A DNA stretch of 64,000 nucleotides from an uncultured Lachnoclostridium sp. (GCA_944381625.1 CALWLW010000015.1:18654-82653), one strand, 5' to 3'; shown: positions 46,027 to 57,906, counted from the first letter of the stretch. The notes: generated by a model not told the origin, from the sequence alone. A program made the numbers and translations.

Positions 46027-46075
46027 CAGCGTTACACTTTTTCTTCTCCATATGGAAAAAGAAGTGTAACGCTGT
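46027..46075 (-). terminator. Terminator after the RpiR gene
   Basis: ACAGCGTTACACTT (46027-46040) and AAGTGTAACGCTGT (46062-46075) pair over 14 bases. On the minus strand the hairpin is followed by TTTTATT. It separates the regulator from the PTS operon. Confidence 0.75.
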
Positions 46076-46089
46076 AAACTTCACCGATT

Positions 46090-46911
46090 CTATCTGGAAA
46101 ACAGTTCCGTATGTTTCTGATAGAGTTCCCTGGCTCCGTCGTAGTTGTTCCTGATCAGCACTGCCACCAGAAGGTCCAGGATATAAGAGACCGCCGTATG
46201 GAACATGGCGTCCCCCAGCTGGATCACATTCTCTTTGTATGGACAGAGGAACACCGCGTCCGCGCATTTCGCTATGGGCGATTCCCTGTTGCCCGTGATA
46301 CAGACCACAAAATGGTCTTTTTTCTTCAGGTTCCGTACCGCCTGGTAAATATACCGGTTCTTCCCCATCCTGGAGATCACGATCACCACCGAACGGCTCA
46401 CATAATATTCATACATGAGTATTTTGTCCACAGAAGAATAGACGTTGGAACACATGCCCGCCTGGATAAAATTGTGAGACGCGTATTCCCCGATGGCCGC
46501 ATTGGCGTCAAACCCGAAAAAATCCACCATGGGATACTGCTGAAATGCCGTCTGTATCCTGTCCAGTTCTTCTATGGACAAAAGCTCCTTGGTCTCATAA
46601 AGACTTTTTTCATGGAGAGACGAAATTTTGTTCATCAGGGAGATCATATGCTCCTTGCGCTCCACTTCCACCCGCTCGAAACGGCTCTCCTTAATATCCC
46701 CCAACAAATGCAGCTTAAAATCCTGAAATCCTTCATACCCGATCTTTTTGACAAACCGCACGATCACCGTGGCGCTGGTGAAGGTCTCCACAGCCAGTTC
46801 CCTGGTGGTCATTTTCACCACCGCCTCGCAGTTGTGCAGGATATAGTCCGCGATCTCGCATTCCCGCTCTGTAAAATGCTCTTTCTCTTCCAGTTTCTTC
46901 AGCAGTCCCAT
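46090..46911 (-). CDS. MurR/RpiR-family transcriptional regulator
   Basis: A 273-residue regulator with an N-terminal RpiR helix-turn-helix (HFTERECEIADYILHN, then TTRELAVETFTSATVIVRFVKKIGYEGFQDFK) and a C-terminal SIS sugar-phosphate-binding domain (VVIVISRMGKNRYIYQAV, VVCITGNRESPIAKCADAVF). It reads in the same direction as the beta-glucoside PTS/GH1 operon, but has its own terminator, so it most likely senses a phospho-beta-glucoside or glucose-6-phosphate and controls that operon. The target site is not identified. Confidence 0.88.
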   Translation of the reverse strand: MGLLKKLEEKEHFTERECEIADYILHNCEAVVKMTTRELAVETFTSATVIVRFVKKIGYEGFQDFKLHLLGDIKESRFERVEVERKEHMISLMNKISSLHEKSLYETKELLSIEELDRIQTAFQQYPMVDFFGFDANAAIGEYASHNFIQAGMCSNVYSSVDKILMYEYYVSRSVVIVISRMGKNRYIYQAVRNLKKKDHFVVCITGNRESPIAKCADAVFLCPYKENVIQLGDAMFHTAVSYILDLLVAVLIRNNYDGARELYQKHTELFSR

Positions 46912-47054
46912 AACGCTCCCCTTTCCCCCGAATCGTCCCTTTGATTCAAATTATATCTGCTCTTCCCGCCCGTGGCAATAGAAGTCCTGCATTTACACTT
47001 TATCTTTCATTAATATCGTTACTGTGAACAGTAACCCAATATTCGTTACAGGCA

Positions 47055-47105
47055 TTGACAATATCGATATTCGATATTATAATTTTATTATCGAATATCG
47101 ATATT
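47055..47105 (+). promoter_or_regulatory. PadR-gene promoter within a 17-base-arm palindromic operator
   Basis: TTGACA (47055-47060), 17-base spacer, TATAAT (47078-47083): a perfect consensus promoter. The spacer is AATATCGATATTCGATA (47060-47076), which with TATCGAATATCGATATT (47089-47105) forms a perfect 17-base inverted repeat around the -10. Binding by the PadR dimer would shut the promoter completely, implying autorepression. Confidence 0.85.
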
Positions 47106-47125
47106 TAATCAGAAGGGAGGGTACT

Positions 47126-47455
47126 GTGGCCAGAGAACAGTTTCAGAATCTCAGTGAGCAGATGTATTATATCCTGCTCTCGCTCTGGGAAGAACAATGC
47201 GGAGCGGACATCTCCAGGCGCGTCATTGAGCTGTCCCGGGGCCGCGTCCGCATCGGCCCCGGAACGCTGTATACACTTCTTGGACGCTTTGAGGAACAGA
47301 AGATCATCCGCCAGACTGTCTGTGAAGGCCGGAAGCGCTACTATATCATTACGGAGAAAGGACGGCAGATGCTGATCACCGAATACCGCCGCCTGCAGGC
47401 CCTGGTACGGGAGGGCGCGCCTTATCTGGAAAAGGAGGAAAATCAGAATGAGTAA
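47126..47455 (+). CDS. PadR-family transcriptional regulator
   Basis: A 109-residue winged-helix repressor. The start is GTG at 47126, 5 bases after GGGAGG; the longer frame upstream runs through the operator and is not real. The recognition region is MYYILLSLWEEQCGADISRRV with GRVRIGPGTLYTLLGRFEEQKIIRQ and RKRYYIITEKGRQML, the standard PadR winged helix with a short C-terminal helix. It overlaps the DUF2812 gene by 8 bases. PadR/DUF2812 pairs are common in Clostridia and probably respond to membrane-active compounds; the inducer here is unknown. Confidence 0.92.
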   Translation: MAREQFQNLSEQMYYILLSLWEEQCGADISRRVIELSRGRVRIGPGTLYTLLGRFEEQKIIRQTVCEGRKRYYIITEKGRQMLITEYRRLQALVREGAPYLEKEENQNE

Positions 47456-48332
47456 AAAATATGTAATGGTCAATTTTTTCCCGCACGAAGCGGACGCCCT
47501 GAAAAACTATCTGGAAGCCAGAGCGCTGGAAGGCTGGAAACTGGATAAGTTAGGGAACTTTTTCCTTTGTTTCTCCCCCTGTACGCCGCACACGATCCGC
47601 TACTGTGTGGAGATCATGGAGCGCCCCAGCGTCTATGCGTCCAACCAGACGCCGGAACGGAAGGGCTACCGGGAGTTCTGCAGGGAAGCCGGATGGGACT
47701 ACCTGGGATGTTCCGGATATTTCCATGTTTTCTGCACGGAATCACCCGAAGCCATCGAGGTGGAGACAGACCCGGAGCTTCGCTTCCAGCACATCGTCCA
47801 GGCGGAAAACGGAAATTATAAACTGATGCTGCCGCTGGTCATTCTGCTGGCCGCCTTAAGCCTGGCAGCCTTTTTTGAAAAGGGAACCCTGCTCACCTCC
47901 AACACGTTCTGCCTGCTCCTTATGGCCGCCGCCTGTCTCTATTCCGGAGGAAGCAGCCTGCGCTGGAAAAACAAAGCGGCCGCTTCCCTGGCCGCCGACG
48001 GCGTCCTGCCCCATTCAGACTGGAAACGGGTGCGCCTGAAAAACAGGATCTGGACGTTCGGCCTTCTGGCCGGAGCCGCCATATACACCATATGGATCCT
48101 GGCTGCAACGGTTCCTTCCGGCTATACCGCATACGCGGCCCTGGCATTCGCAGTCTATCTGCTCATTTTCTTTCTGCTGATGTTTCTGTTCTCCAGGGTG
48201 CTCTTCTGGCTCCGGGAGAAGAGAGCCTACTCGAAAAATACAAACATCGCCCTCTACTGGGGCGCCGCACTTGCATCGGCCGTCCTGATCTGCGTGGTAA
48301 TCTTTGTGTTTTTCTGCTGGTTTTTTTCCTGA
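47448..48332 (+). CDS. DUF2812-family membrane protein
   Basis: A 294-residue protein. A soluble N-terminal DUF2812 part (YVMVNFFPHEADALKNYLEARALEGWKL, YREFCREAGWDYLGCSGYFHVF) of about 125 residues is followed by four hydrophobic helices (LMLPLVILLAALSLAAFF, TFCLLLMAAACLY, IWTFGLLAGAAIYTIWIL, LAFAVYLLIFFLLMFLF) and one near the C-terminus. It is translationally coupled to the PadR regulator that presumably represses it. No biochemical function is established for the family. Confidence 0.85.
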   Translation: MSKKYVMVNFFPHEADALKNYLEARALEGWKLDKLGNFFLCFSPCTPHTIRYCVEIMERPSVYASNQTPERKGYREFCREAGWDYLGCSGYFHVFCTESPEAIEVETDPELRFQHIVQAENGNYKLMLPLVILLAALSLAAFFEKGTLLTSNTFCLLLMAAACLYSGGSSLRWKNKAAASLAADGVLPHSDWKRVRLKNRIWTFGLLAGAAIYTIWILAATVPSGYTAYAALAFAVYLLIFFLLMFLFSRVLFWLREKRAYSKNTNIALYWGAALASAVLICVVIFVFFCWFFS

Positions 48333-48363
48333 ATATCTGGTAAAATAAAACCGGTGATGTTAT

Positions 48364-49341
48364 ATGGAACGAAAGACGAATAAGACAAATTCTAATAGAA
48401 AGGGAAATGCGCGGAAAGCTCCCGACAGACGCGCGGCTTCCGGCGCGCCGGCCAACCGGCGGACTGCGGATGACAGCCGTAGCAAAAGACTCTCGGACAG
48501 CAGCCGAAAAAGGCCCTCGGCGGCGCAGAGACGGCGCCGGCAGGAAGCAATCCGTCGGCAGCGGCTCCGCTATCTGGCTTTCGGGCTGTTTCTGGGACTG
48601 GCTGCCTGCCTGCTGATCTTCAGCGTCTGGAAGCTGATCAGCATCTTCACTGGATACAGCGCGGCAGACAAGGAATATGAGGATCTGCGCCAGTATGTGC
48701 TGGAAGAACCGGTGGCCCCGGACGAAGCCGGGACAGAGACAGTGGAAACCGAAGACGGTGAGACAGTGGAACAGATTACTGTCCCCATGGAGCGCATCGA
48801 CCTGGCTTCCCTGCAGCAGATCAACTCCGACGCAGTGGGATGGATCGAGATCCCCAGCACGGTGATCAGTTATCCGCTGGTACATACCTCGGATAATATA
48901 TACTATCTGACCCATACCTTCCGGAAAGAAGAGAGCCGCAGCGGAGGCATCTTCATAGAGCATGCCAACAGCCCGGATTTCACGGATCTGCACACCATCA
49001 TTTACGGACACAACATGAAGAACGGATCCATGTTTGCCGGTCTTAAGAATTACAGGGAGCAGAGCTATTACCAGGCACATCCCTATATTTACATCGATCT
49101 GGAGGACGGATCCCACTGCTACGAGATCTTTTCCTGCCACGAAGCGCCGGTGACGGATGTCTCTTACACCATCGGCTACGCGGCGGATGATATTTACGGC
49201 TCTTTCCTCAGCGAGATCCAGGCCGCGTCCCTGTACGACACCGGCGTGGATGTGGGAACGGGCGATTCCGTCATTACTTTATCCACCTGCACCTCCAATG
49301 ATGCCAACCGTTTTGTGGTGCACGCGAAGAAACTATATTGA
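48364..49341 (+). CDS. Class B sortase
   Basis: A 325-residue sortase. A long, very basic cytoplasmic N-terminus (about 60 residues rich in Arg, Lys and Asn) precedes one membrane helix (LAFGLFLGLAACLLIFSVWKLI) and the extracellular catalytic domain. Catalytic residues are H216 (IIYGHNMKNGSMF), C309 (TLSTCTSNDANRF) and the Arg of NRFVVHAKK. The insertion and order match class B. Class B sortases anchor heme-uptake or pilus/spore-associated proteins at NPQTN/NPKTG-like motifs; no substrate gene is visible next to it, so it is an orphan or housekeeping type. Confidence 0.92.
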   Translation: MERKTNKTNSNRKGNARKAPDRRAASGAPANRRTADDSRSKRLSDSSRKRPSAAQRRRRQEAIRRQRLRYLAFGLFLGLAACLLIFSVWKLISIFTGYSAADKEYEDLRQYVLEEPVAPDEAGTETVETEDGETVEQITVPMERIDLASLQQINSDAVGWIEIPSTVISYPLVHTSDNIYYLTHTFRKEESRSGGIFIEHANSPDFTDLHTIIYGHNMKNGSMFAGLKNYREQSYYQAHPYIYIDLEDGSHCYEIFSCHEAPVTDVSYTIGYAADDIYGSFLSEIQAASLYDTGVDVGTGDSVITLSTCTSNDANRFVVHAKKLY

Positions 49342-49354
49342 TATGTTTGCTGCT

Positions 49355-49453
49355 TACCGCCTTTTGGCGGTACATATGGCGCTTTGCGACAGAGAGCCCT
49401 TCGGCTGCGGTTTTCGCCGGCCGGAGGGCGTCTTCCGTCTGACGCAAAGCGCC
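49355..49453. terminator. Two hairpins between sortase and AEC transporter
   Basis: TACCGCC-TTTT-GGCGGTA (49355-49372) is followed by a long imperfect hairpin closed by GGCGCTTTGCG (49378-49388) and CGCAAAGCGCC (49443-49453), with further pairing inside (GCCCTTCGGC with GCCGGAGGGC). No T tract, so it may be a processing or stabilising structure rather than a simple terminator. Confidence 0.5.
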
Positions 49454-49477
49454 GCGTTATGAACAGGAGTTATTTTT

Positions 49478-50428
49478 ATGGAATCATTTTTATTCAGCCT
49501 CAACGCCACCATGCCCGTCTTCCTGGTTATGATCCTGGGATGGGTTCTCATGCGCGTCGGTTTTTTCAGCGAAGACTTCGTGAAAACCGCAGACAAATAT
49601 GTATTCAAGGTGGCTCTGCCCGTACTGCTCTTTCAGGATATCGCCACGGCGGATATCACCGAGGTCTTTGACCTGAAGTTTATCCTTTTCTGCATGATCT
49701 CCACCATCGTCATGTTCCTGGCTGTCTGGCTTCTGAGCATCCTGCTGATCCGGGACAAATCCATGGTGGGCGCTTTTGCCCAGGCCGCTGCCAGGGGAAG
49801 CGCGGCCATCCTGGGGATTGCCTTTGTCCAGAACATCTACGGCGAACCGGGCATGGCTCCGCTGATGATCGTATCCGCCGTGCCCTTTTACAATATTCTG
49901 TCCGTGGTGATCCTGACCTTCGGTTCCAGGGACCAGGCCGGGTTGGACAGGAAATCCCAGATCCGCGCCGCCTGCATTGGAGTGGCGAAAAATCCCATCA
50001 TCTGGGGAATCCTGTCCGGACTGCCATTCGCGCTTCTGCATATCCGGATTCCGGCCATCCCTTCTACAGCCATCTCCTATGTGGCAAACACGGCGACGCC
50101 CATCGCACTCCTGACCATCGGGGCAGGGTTCAAGGGGCAGAAAGCCTTCTCCCGGTTAAAGCCGGCCCTGGCCGCCAGCTTTATCAAGCTGATCGGCATC
50201 CCCGCCGTATTCTTCCCCATCGCCCTGCATTTTGGTTTCCGCGGGAGCGAGCTGGTGGCGATCCTGATCATGCTGGGTTCCCCCACCACCGTCTCCTGCT
50301 ACATCATGGCCAAAAACATGGGCAACGACGAAGTCCTTACCTCCAGCACCATCGTCCTCGCCACGCTCTTCTCTTCCGTAACGCTGACCGGATGGATCTG
50401 GTTTCTGCGGACGCAGGGGCTCATCTGA
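49478..50428 (+). CDS. AEC (auxin efflux carrier) family transporter
   Basis: A 316-residue membrane protein with about ten hydrophobic helices in two inverted halves. It starts LNATMPVFLVMILGWVLMRVGF, has SEDFVKTADKYVFKVALPVLLF (the crossing region), GSRD in the central loop and LPFALLHIRIPAIPSTAISYVANTATPIALLTIGAGF, and ends with the second crossing ELVAILIMLGSPTTVSCYIMAKNMGND. AEC family members export or take up organic acids such as malate or malonate; the substrate here is not evident. CAGGAG precedes the start. It is followed by dispersed repeat copy B. Confidence 0.9.
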   Translation: MESFLFSLNATMPVFLVMILGWVLMRVGFFSEDFVKTADKYVFKVALPVLLFQDIATADITEVFDLKFILFCMISTIVMFLAVWLLSILLIRDKSMVGAFAQAAARGSAAILGIAFVQNIYGEPGMAPLMIVSAVPFYNILSVVILTFGSRDQAGLDRKSQIRAACIGVAKNPIIWGILSGLPFALLHIRIPAIPSTAISYVANTATPIALLTIGAGFKGQKAFSRLKPALAASFIKLIGIPAVFFPIALHFGFRGSELVAILIMLGSPTTVSCYIMAKNMGNDEVLTSSTIVLATLFSSVTLTGWIWFLRTQGLI

Positions 50429-50460
50429 AATACCGCGCGCCCTTTCTATTTCCCCGTGTG

Positions 50461-50766
50461 TATGGTATAATGAGCGCATAGCGCGAATTATACCATCGCG
50501 CATACCGGTTTCTGCGCTCGCCGCAGAAATCTGGGCGCATCCGCCGGAGGCAACATATCTGCAAAGCAGATATGGTATAATGTGCAAGAAGGCATGAGCA
50601 GTGCGGAAGCGGGCAAAAACGCAGATGCCATGTTTGCATGAGCAGCGGCGGTTTTGGCTGATTCCATAGGGCGAAGCCCGTGAGCGAGACGAAGCGAAGC
50701 GGAGTCGAGCAGCACTGCGGAGAGCAACGTGGACAGCGCAGATGCCATGCCTGCATGAGCAGCTCA
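50461..50766 (+). repeat. Dispersed intergenic repeat, copy B
   Basis: Same family as copies A and C, in the plus direction upstream of the MurL-type gene. It begins with a hairpin, TGGTATAAT (50463-50471) pairing with ATTATACCA (50487-50495) around GCGC-ATA-GCGC. It includes the module GCAGAAATCTGGGCGCATCC (50523-50542), the motif TGGTATAATGTGC (extended -10, TATAAT at 50576-50581), and the block CCATAGGGCGAAGCCCGTGA found in copy A. It ends about 40 bases before the murL ribosome site. No gene lies in it. Confidence 0.8.
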
Positions 50767-50805
50767 CACTGCGCCCACCATATTCCATATAAAAGGAGCC
50801 ATTCT

Positions 50806-52184
50806 ATGAAAACCTATGAATCCTGCCGGATGGAGCATCCGGTCTTTCTATATAAAAATTTCACGGTAACGGATGAACCGGAGGAATTGCGGGTAACCTA
50901 TCACTTTGAGATCCCCGGACTCTCCTCCTTTGATCCCGTCTGGCGCTTCCCCAAAAAAGATGCGGCCCCCCTGCGGGCGGATGAAAATCTCACCCTGCAG
51001 AAGATGCTGTTCGGACTGGGCATGGTGGAACTTGTCAGCTATTGGAAGATCGCCTGCCCGCCCAGGGTGATCGTCCAGGCCGGACCGCTCACCGGGGAAC
51101 AGATCCGCTGGTGGAAAGAATTATATTTCCTGGGCCTTGGCGAATTTTTCTACACCAACGGCATTGAGGCCGATCCGGAGGACTTTATGGAACTGGTCTC
51201 CGACGCCGCCTCCCTGCCAGGAAAGAACCGTCCTGCCAGCAGCGCGGACGGATGCCTGATCCCCATCGGCGGCGGGAAGGATTCCGCCTGCACCATTGAA
51301 CTGCTGAAGAAAAGCGGACAGCGGCTGAAAACTTATATCATCAATCCCAGAGGCGCCACACTGGAAACCGTGCGCGTCTCCGGCCTTGCCATGGAAGACA
51401 GCATCCATGCCAGCCGCACGCTGGACAAACGGATGCTCCAGCTGAATCAGGAGGGATATCTCAACGGGCATACCCCATTTTCCGCGCTGGTAGCTTTTTC
51501 TTCCCTGATCACCGCGTACCTGCATGAGCTGAAATATGTGGCCCTCTCCAATGAGGCCAGCGCCAACGAGAGCACGGTGGCGGGAAGCACGGTCAACCAT
51601 CAGTACTCAAAAAGCTTTAAATTTGAGCAGGATTTCCATACCTATGAGGAAACCTGTATAGGAAGCGGCATCTACTATTTCAGCATGCTGCGTCCGTTGT
51701 CGGAATTCCAGATCGCAGCATACTTTGCGAAGCACCCCGCGTACCATGAAATCTTCCGAAGCTGCAATGTGGGAAGCAAACAGGACATCTGGTGCGGGCA
51801 CTGCCCCAAATGCCTCTTTGTCTTCCTGATCCTGTCGCCGTTCCTCTCCCATGAGAGGCTGTCGGAGCTCTTCGGAACCGATATGCTGGAGGATCTTTCC
51901 ATGCTGGAGGATTTCCGCAAACTCACCGGGCTGGCGGAAGAAAAGCCTTTTGAGTGTGTGGGAAGCCGGGACGAGGTGAACGCCGCCGTCTGCCTGACCA
52001 TCGAACAGATGGAACAGGCCGGCGCCCCGCTGCCTGCCCTGCTTCGCTGGTACCGCTCCCAGCCGGTGTACGAATCCGCATATCCGCATCGGCACGACTA
52101 TGACGCGTTCTACGACTGGAACCATCTGCTGCCGCCCGCATTTTTAAATATCTTATCAGAAGAATGTTATGGAGGAAAACTGCC

Positions 52185-52191
<7 letters not shown>
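50806..52191 (+). CDS. murL: UDP-N-acetyl-alpha-D-muramoyl-L-alanyl-L-glutamate epimerase (MurL)
   Basis: A 461-residue enzyme, start ATG after AAAAGGAG; the longer open frame upstream runs into the dispersed repeat. It has the PP-loop-type ATP site IPIGGGKDSACTIELLKK, KTYIINPRGATLETV, and ALSNEASANESTVAGSTVNHQYSKSF, which match the MurL family that epimerises the L-Glu of UDP-MurNAc-L-Ala-L-Glu to D-Glu. A four-Cys zinc-like cluster near residue 325-335 (CGHCPKC) is conserved in the family. It is followed by a MurD-like ligase with overlap, the expected partner, so the pair would put D-Glu into peptidoglycan without glutamate racemase. Confidence 0.88.
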
Positions 52192-55042
<2,851 letters not shown>

Positions 55043-55636
55043 CTACCGGGACAGCTCCACAATGATGTCCGCACATCCCTCGATCCCGAACTCACTGCTG
55101 TCCAGGCACAGATGATAATTCTGAGAAAGTCCCCATTCCCGATCCGTATAATACCGATAATTGACGCTCCGCTTCTTATCCTTATCCTGAAGCCGCTTCT
55201 CCGGCTTTTCCGAAGTCTCCCCATAGAGCCTCACAATACGTTCCGCCCGGTCTTTCAGGGGCGCGTGGATGAATACATGCAGGCAGTCTCCCCGGTCCTT
55301 CAGAATATAGTCCGCGCACCGTCCCACGATCACACAGTTTCCTTTCTCTGCCAGATCCATAATGATCTTGCGCTGTTCCATCCAGATATAGTCCTGCATG
55401 GCCATACCGTTGACGGTGCGTCCCAGGAACGCATAGGAAAAAAGGCTGTTCCCCGGAGCCTGCTCCCCATACCGCTCGATAAACCCTTTGGAAAAGCCGG
55501 TCCCCTCCGAAATCTTTTCGATCAGGTCTTTGTCATAATACGCATACCCCAGTCTGTCCGCCACCAGTTTCGCAATGGTTCTGCCTCCGCTTCCAAACTC
55601 TCTGCTGATGGTAATAATACGTCTGCTCATATTCAT
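55043..55636 (-). CDS. Cytidylate kinase-like protein
   Basis: A 197-residue nucleotide-kinase-fold protein. The N-terminal P-loop is atypical but family-like (ITISREFGSGGRTIAKLVADRL), followed by YYDKDLIEKIS, a lid region with MDLAEKGNCVIVGRCADYIL, and HAPLKDRAERIVRLY. It belongs to the cytidylate_kin2 family common in Clostridia; true CMP kinase activity is not established for the family. It is first in a possible operon with glpK. Confidence 0.85.
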   Translation of the reverse strand: MNMSRRIITISREFGSGGRTIAKLVADRLGYAYYDKDLIEKISEGTGFSKGFIERYGEQAPGNSLFSYAFLGRTVNGMAMQDYIWMEQRKIIMDLAEKGNCVIVGRCADYILKDRGDCLHVFIHAPLKDRAERIVRLYGETSEKPEKRLQDKDKKRSVNYRYYTDREWGLSQNYHLCLDSSEFGIEGCADIIVELSR

Positions 55637-55717
55637 CCCCCTTTTCTGTGTATGGTATTTTTTGTTGTTTTCATTTTAACACAACCGGCTGGGGATTGCA
55701 AAAGGCAAAGTTTCTCT

Positions 55718-55793
55718 GCTATAATGTGCAGGAAAACATGAGCAGTGCGAAAGCGGACAAGGGCGAGCACGCACTGCGTACATGGCACAATAT
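55718..55793 (+). repeat. Dispersed intergenic repeat, copy C (short)
   Basis: A partial copy of the family seen at 5515-5818 and 50461-50766. It retains TGCTATAATGTGCAGGAAAA (extended -10 like TATAAT at 55720-55725), CATGAGCAGTGCGAAAGCGG, and the terminal ACATGGCACAAT shared with copy A, but lacks the hairpin module. A TTGCAA lies 18 bases before TATAAT, giving a plausible promoter for the downstream lipoprotein gene, 25 bases further on. Confidence 0.7.
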
Positions 55794-55817
55794 CAAAGAC
55801 AACATGGAGCAAGACTT

Positions 55818-57026
55818 ATGAAGAAAAAACTGACCTCAGCAATTTCCATTTTACTGGCCGTGCTTTTCACGGCCTCCGCCCTTCCGGGCTGTTCCTCTGA
55901 CACATTTTCCGGCGGCGCCGGCAGACAGGAAGCCGTTTCCTCCCCCGCCGACACGGCTTCCCCGCCGTCGGACACGGCCGCTCTGCCGGACGGATCAGCC
56001 CCTCTGCGGATCTATTTTCTGGATGTGGGACAGGGAGACTGTACCATTCTGACCCAGGGCGATTCCGCCATGCTCATCGACGCGGGCGACAACGACAAAG
56101 GAACCGCCGTCCAGTCCTACCTGGAATATCTGGGCATTGAAGAACTGGATTACGCCGTCCTGACCCATCCGGACGCCGACCACATCGGCGGCGCGGACGT
56201 GGTCCTCTATAAGTTTGACTGCGATACCATCCTGATGCCCGACGCCCAGACAGATACGCGGACCTACGATGACGTGATACAGGCCATGAACGCCAAAGGC
56301 GAATCCGCTGTCCACCCTGCTCCCGGCGATGTGTATGAATTTGGAGACGCCTGTTTTACCATCCTCGCCCCCGTGGACGATTACGATGACAACAATAATA
56401 ATTCCATCGTCCTCCGCCTGGATCACGGCGACAACTCCTTCCTCTTTACCGGGGATGCGGAGAACCAGGCGGAAGAAGACATTCTTTCCACCCAGGCCGA
56501 TGTGGACGCGGACGTCCTGAAGGTAGGTCACCACGGAAGCAGTACGTCCACCAGCGACGCCTTTCTGGCCGCGGTCTCCCCGGACTATGCCGTAATCAGC
56601 TGCGGGGAAGACAATAAATACGGCCATCCCCACGCGGAGACCCTGAACAGGCTTCGGGAGAACGGGATCACCGTCTACCGCACGGACGAACAGGGAACGA
56701 TTGTGGCAGAGTCCGACGGGCAGGACATCACCTGGAGCAGCGCGCCCTCCGATTCCTGGCAGTCAGGGGAACCCTCCGGCGGCGGCCAGGCCGTGTCCGA
56801 TGGCGCTTCCAGCGGCTCGCAGACCTCATCCGGCGGCTCCGATACCGCCGCGCCTCCCGAGCAGACCGGGGACGTTTACATCCTGAACACCAACACCATG
56901 AAGTTCCATAAGCCGGACTGCAGCAGCGCCGGGGACATCTCGGAACAGAACCGGGAAACGTCCGGTAAAAGCCGGGAGGAACTGATAGCCGAAGGATACG
57001 ATCCCTGCGGCCGGTGCAATCGGTAA
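55818..57026 (+). CDS. Lipoprotein with ComEC-like metallo-beta-lactamase domain and C-terminal Cys motif
   Basis: A 402-residue exported protein. A signal peptide ends in lipobox ALPGC (C25), followed by a Ser/Pro-rich linker, then the MBL-fold domain (IYFLDVGQGDCTILTQGDSAM, LTHPDADHIGGADVV, SIVLRLDHGDNSFLFTGDAE, KVGHHGSST), a low-complexity Ser/Gly linker (about 310-345) and a C-terminal segment with C-x23-C-x2-C-type cysteines (FHKPDCSSAGDI ... YDPCGRCNR) resembling the small Ada-like or DNA-entry-type metal motif. It parallels the protein at 41058-41912. An ATG 36 bases upstream is less likely. Extracellular DNA processing is possible. Confidence 0.88.
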   Translation: MKKKLTSAISILLAVLFTASALPGCSSDTFSGGAGRQEAVSSPADTASPPSDTAALPDGSAPLRIYFLDVGQGDCTILTQGDSAMLIDAGDNDKGTAVQSYLEYLGIEELDYAVLTHPDADHIGGADVVLYKFDCDTILMPDAQTDTRTYDDVIQAMNAKGESAVHPAPGDVYEFGDACFTILAPVDDYDDNNNNSIVLRLDHGDNSFLFTGDAENQAEEDILSTQADVDADVLKVGHHGSSTSTSDAFLAAVSPDYAVISCGEDNKYGHPHAETLNRLRENGITVYRTDEQGTIVAESDGQDITWSSAPSDSWQSGEPSGGGQAVSDGASSGSQTSSGGSDTAAPPEQTGDVYILNTNTMKFHKPDCSSAGDISEQNRETSGKSREELIAEGYDPCGRCNR

Positions 57027-57035
57027 AAAAATTAT

Positions 57036-57064
57036 TTGCCTTTCTTGGGATTTATCCCTATAAT
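57036..57064 (+). promoter_or_regulatory. Promoter of the S1-domain gene
   Basis: TTGCCT (57036-57041), 17-base spacer, TATAAT (57059-57064), 37 bases before the start codon of the S1-domain protein. Confidence 0.7.
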
Positions 57065-57100
57065 AAGGACATAGTATTTTATTCAAAGGAGATATCTACC

Positions 57101-57811
57101 ATGGACGAAAAACTGACTATGGACGATCTTTCAGAAGAGCTGGAAGCGTCCTACAAAGCTGCAGAAGAAGCAGGCGCGGAAGATACGGAAGATCTTGATC
57201 CCACCTGGGCTGCCCTGAAGCAATATCTGGATGAAAAGACGGAGCTGACCGTTAAGATCGGCGGCGTTGTAAACTCCGGCGTTGTCGCATATGTGGAAGG
57301 CGTGCGCGGATTCATCCCCGCTTCCCGTCTCTCCCTGGAGCATGTGGAAGACCTGAACGAATGGCTGGGCAAGAAGATCAAAGTCCGCGTCATCACTGCG
57401 GAGCCCTCCAAAAAGAAACTGGTGCTGTCCGCCCGCGAGATCCTGAGAGAAGAGCGCGACGCCAAACGCAAGGAAGAGTTTGACCAGATCCATGTGGGCG
57501 ACGTTCTGGAAGGCGTTGTGGAGACGCTGAAGGATTACGGCGCATTTATCCGCCTGTCCAACGGACTGTCCGGACTGGTGCATGTATCCCAGATCTCTGA
57601 CAAGAGAATCCCCACCCCGGCCAAAGTGCTGAACGTGGGCGATCCGGTGACGGTAAAGGTCATCGCCATCAAGGACGGCAAGCTGTCCCTGAGCATGAAG
57701 GCCCTTCTTCAGAAAGAAGAAGAGACCAGCGAGAAAAACGATTACAAGCTTCCCAAGAGCGAGAAGATCTCCACGAACCTGGGATCTCTCCTGTCCAAGC
57801 TGAATCTGTAA
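57101..57811 (+). CDS. S1 RNA-binding domain protein (RpsA-like)
   Basis: A 236-residue protein with two S1 domains in about residues 48-115 (LTVKIGGVVNSGVVAYVEGVRGFIPASRLS) and 140-215 (IHVGDVLEGVVETLKDYGAFIRLSNGLSGLVHVSQIS), preceded by an acidic N-terminus (residues 1-35) and followed by a charged tail. The start at 57101 has AAAGGAGAT upstream. It resembles the short S1-like proteins of Clostridia that bind mRNA and may assist initiation, rather than the full six-domain ribosomal protein S1. A terminator follows, so it is monocistronic. Confidence 0.9.
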   Translation: MDEKLTMDDLSEELEASYKAAEEAGAEDTEDLDPTWAALKQYLDEKTELTVKIGGVVNSGVVAYVEGVRGFIPASRLSLEHVEDLNEWLGKKIKVRVITAEPSKKKLVLSAREILREERDAKRKEEFDQIHVGDVLEGVVETLKDYGAFIRLSNGLSGLVHVSQISDKRIPTPAKVLNVGDPVTVKVIAIKDGKLSLSMKALLQKEEETSEKNDYKLPKSEKISTNLGSLLSKLNL

Positions 57812-57833
57812 TATTGTTTTTACGCACAAGTGC

Positions 57834-57866
57834 GGGGCTGCCGGTGGAACGGCAGCCCCTCTTTAT
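57834..57866 (+). terminator. Terminator of the S1-domain gene
   Basis: GGGGCTGCCG (57834-57843) pairs perfectly with CGGCAGCCCC (57850-57859), followed by TCTTTAT. It is between convergent genes and could serve both. Confidence 0.85.
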
Positions 57867-57906
57867 ACCTCCAATATTTCATTTGCATGCACAGGAGCCG
57901 TATGCG

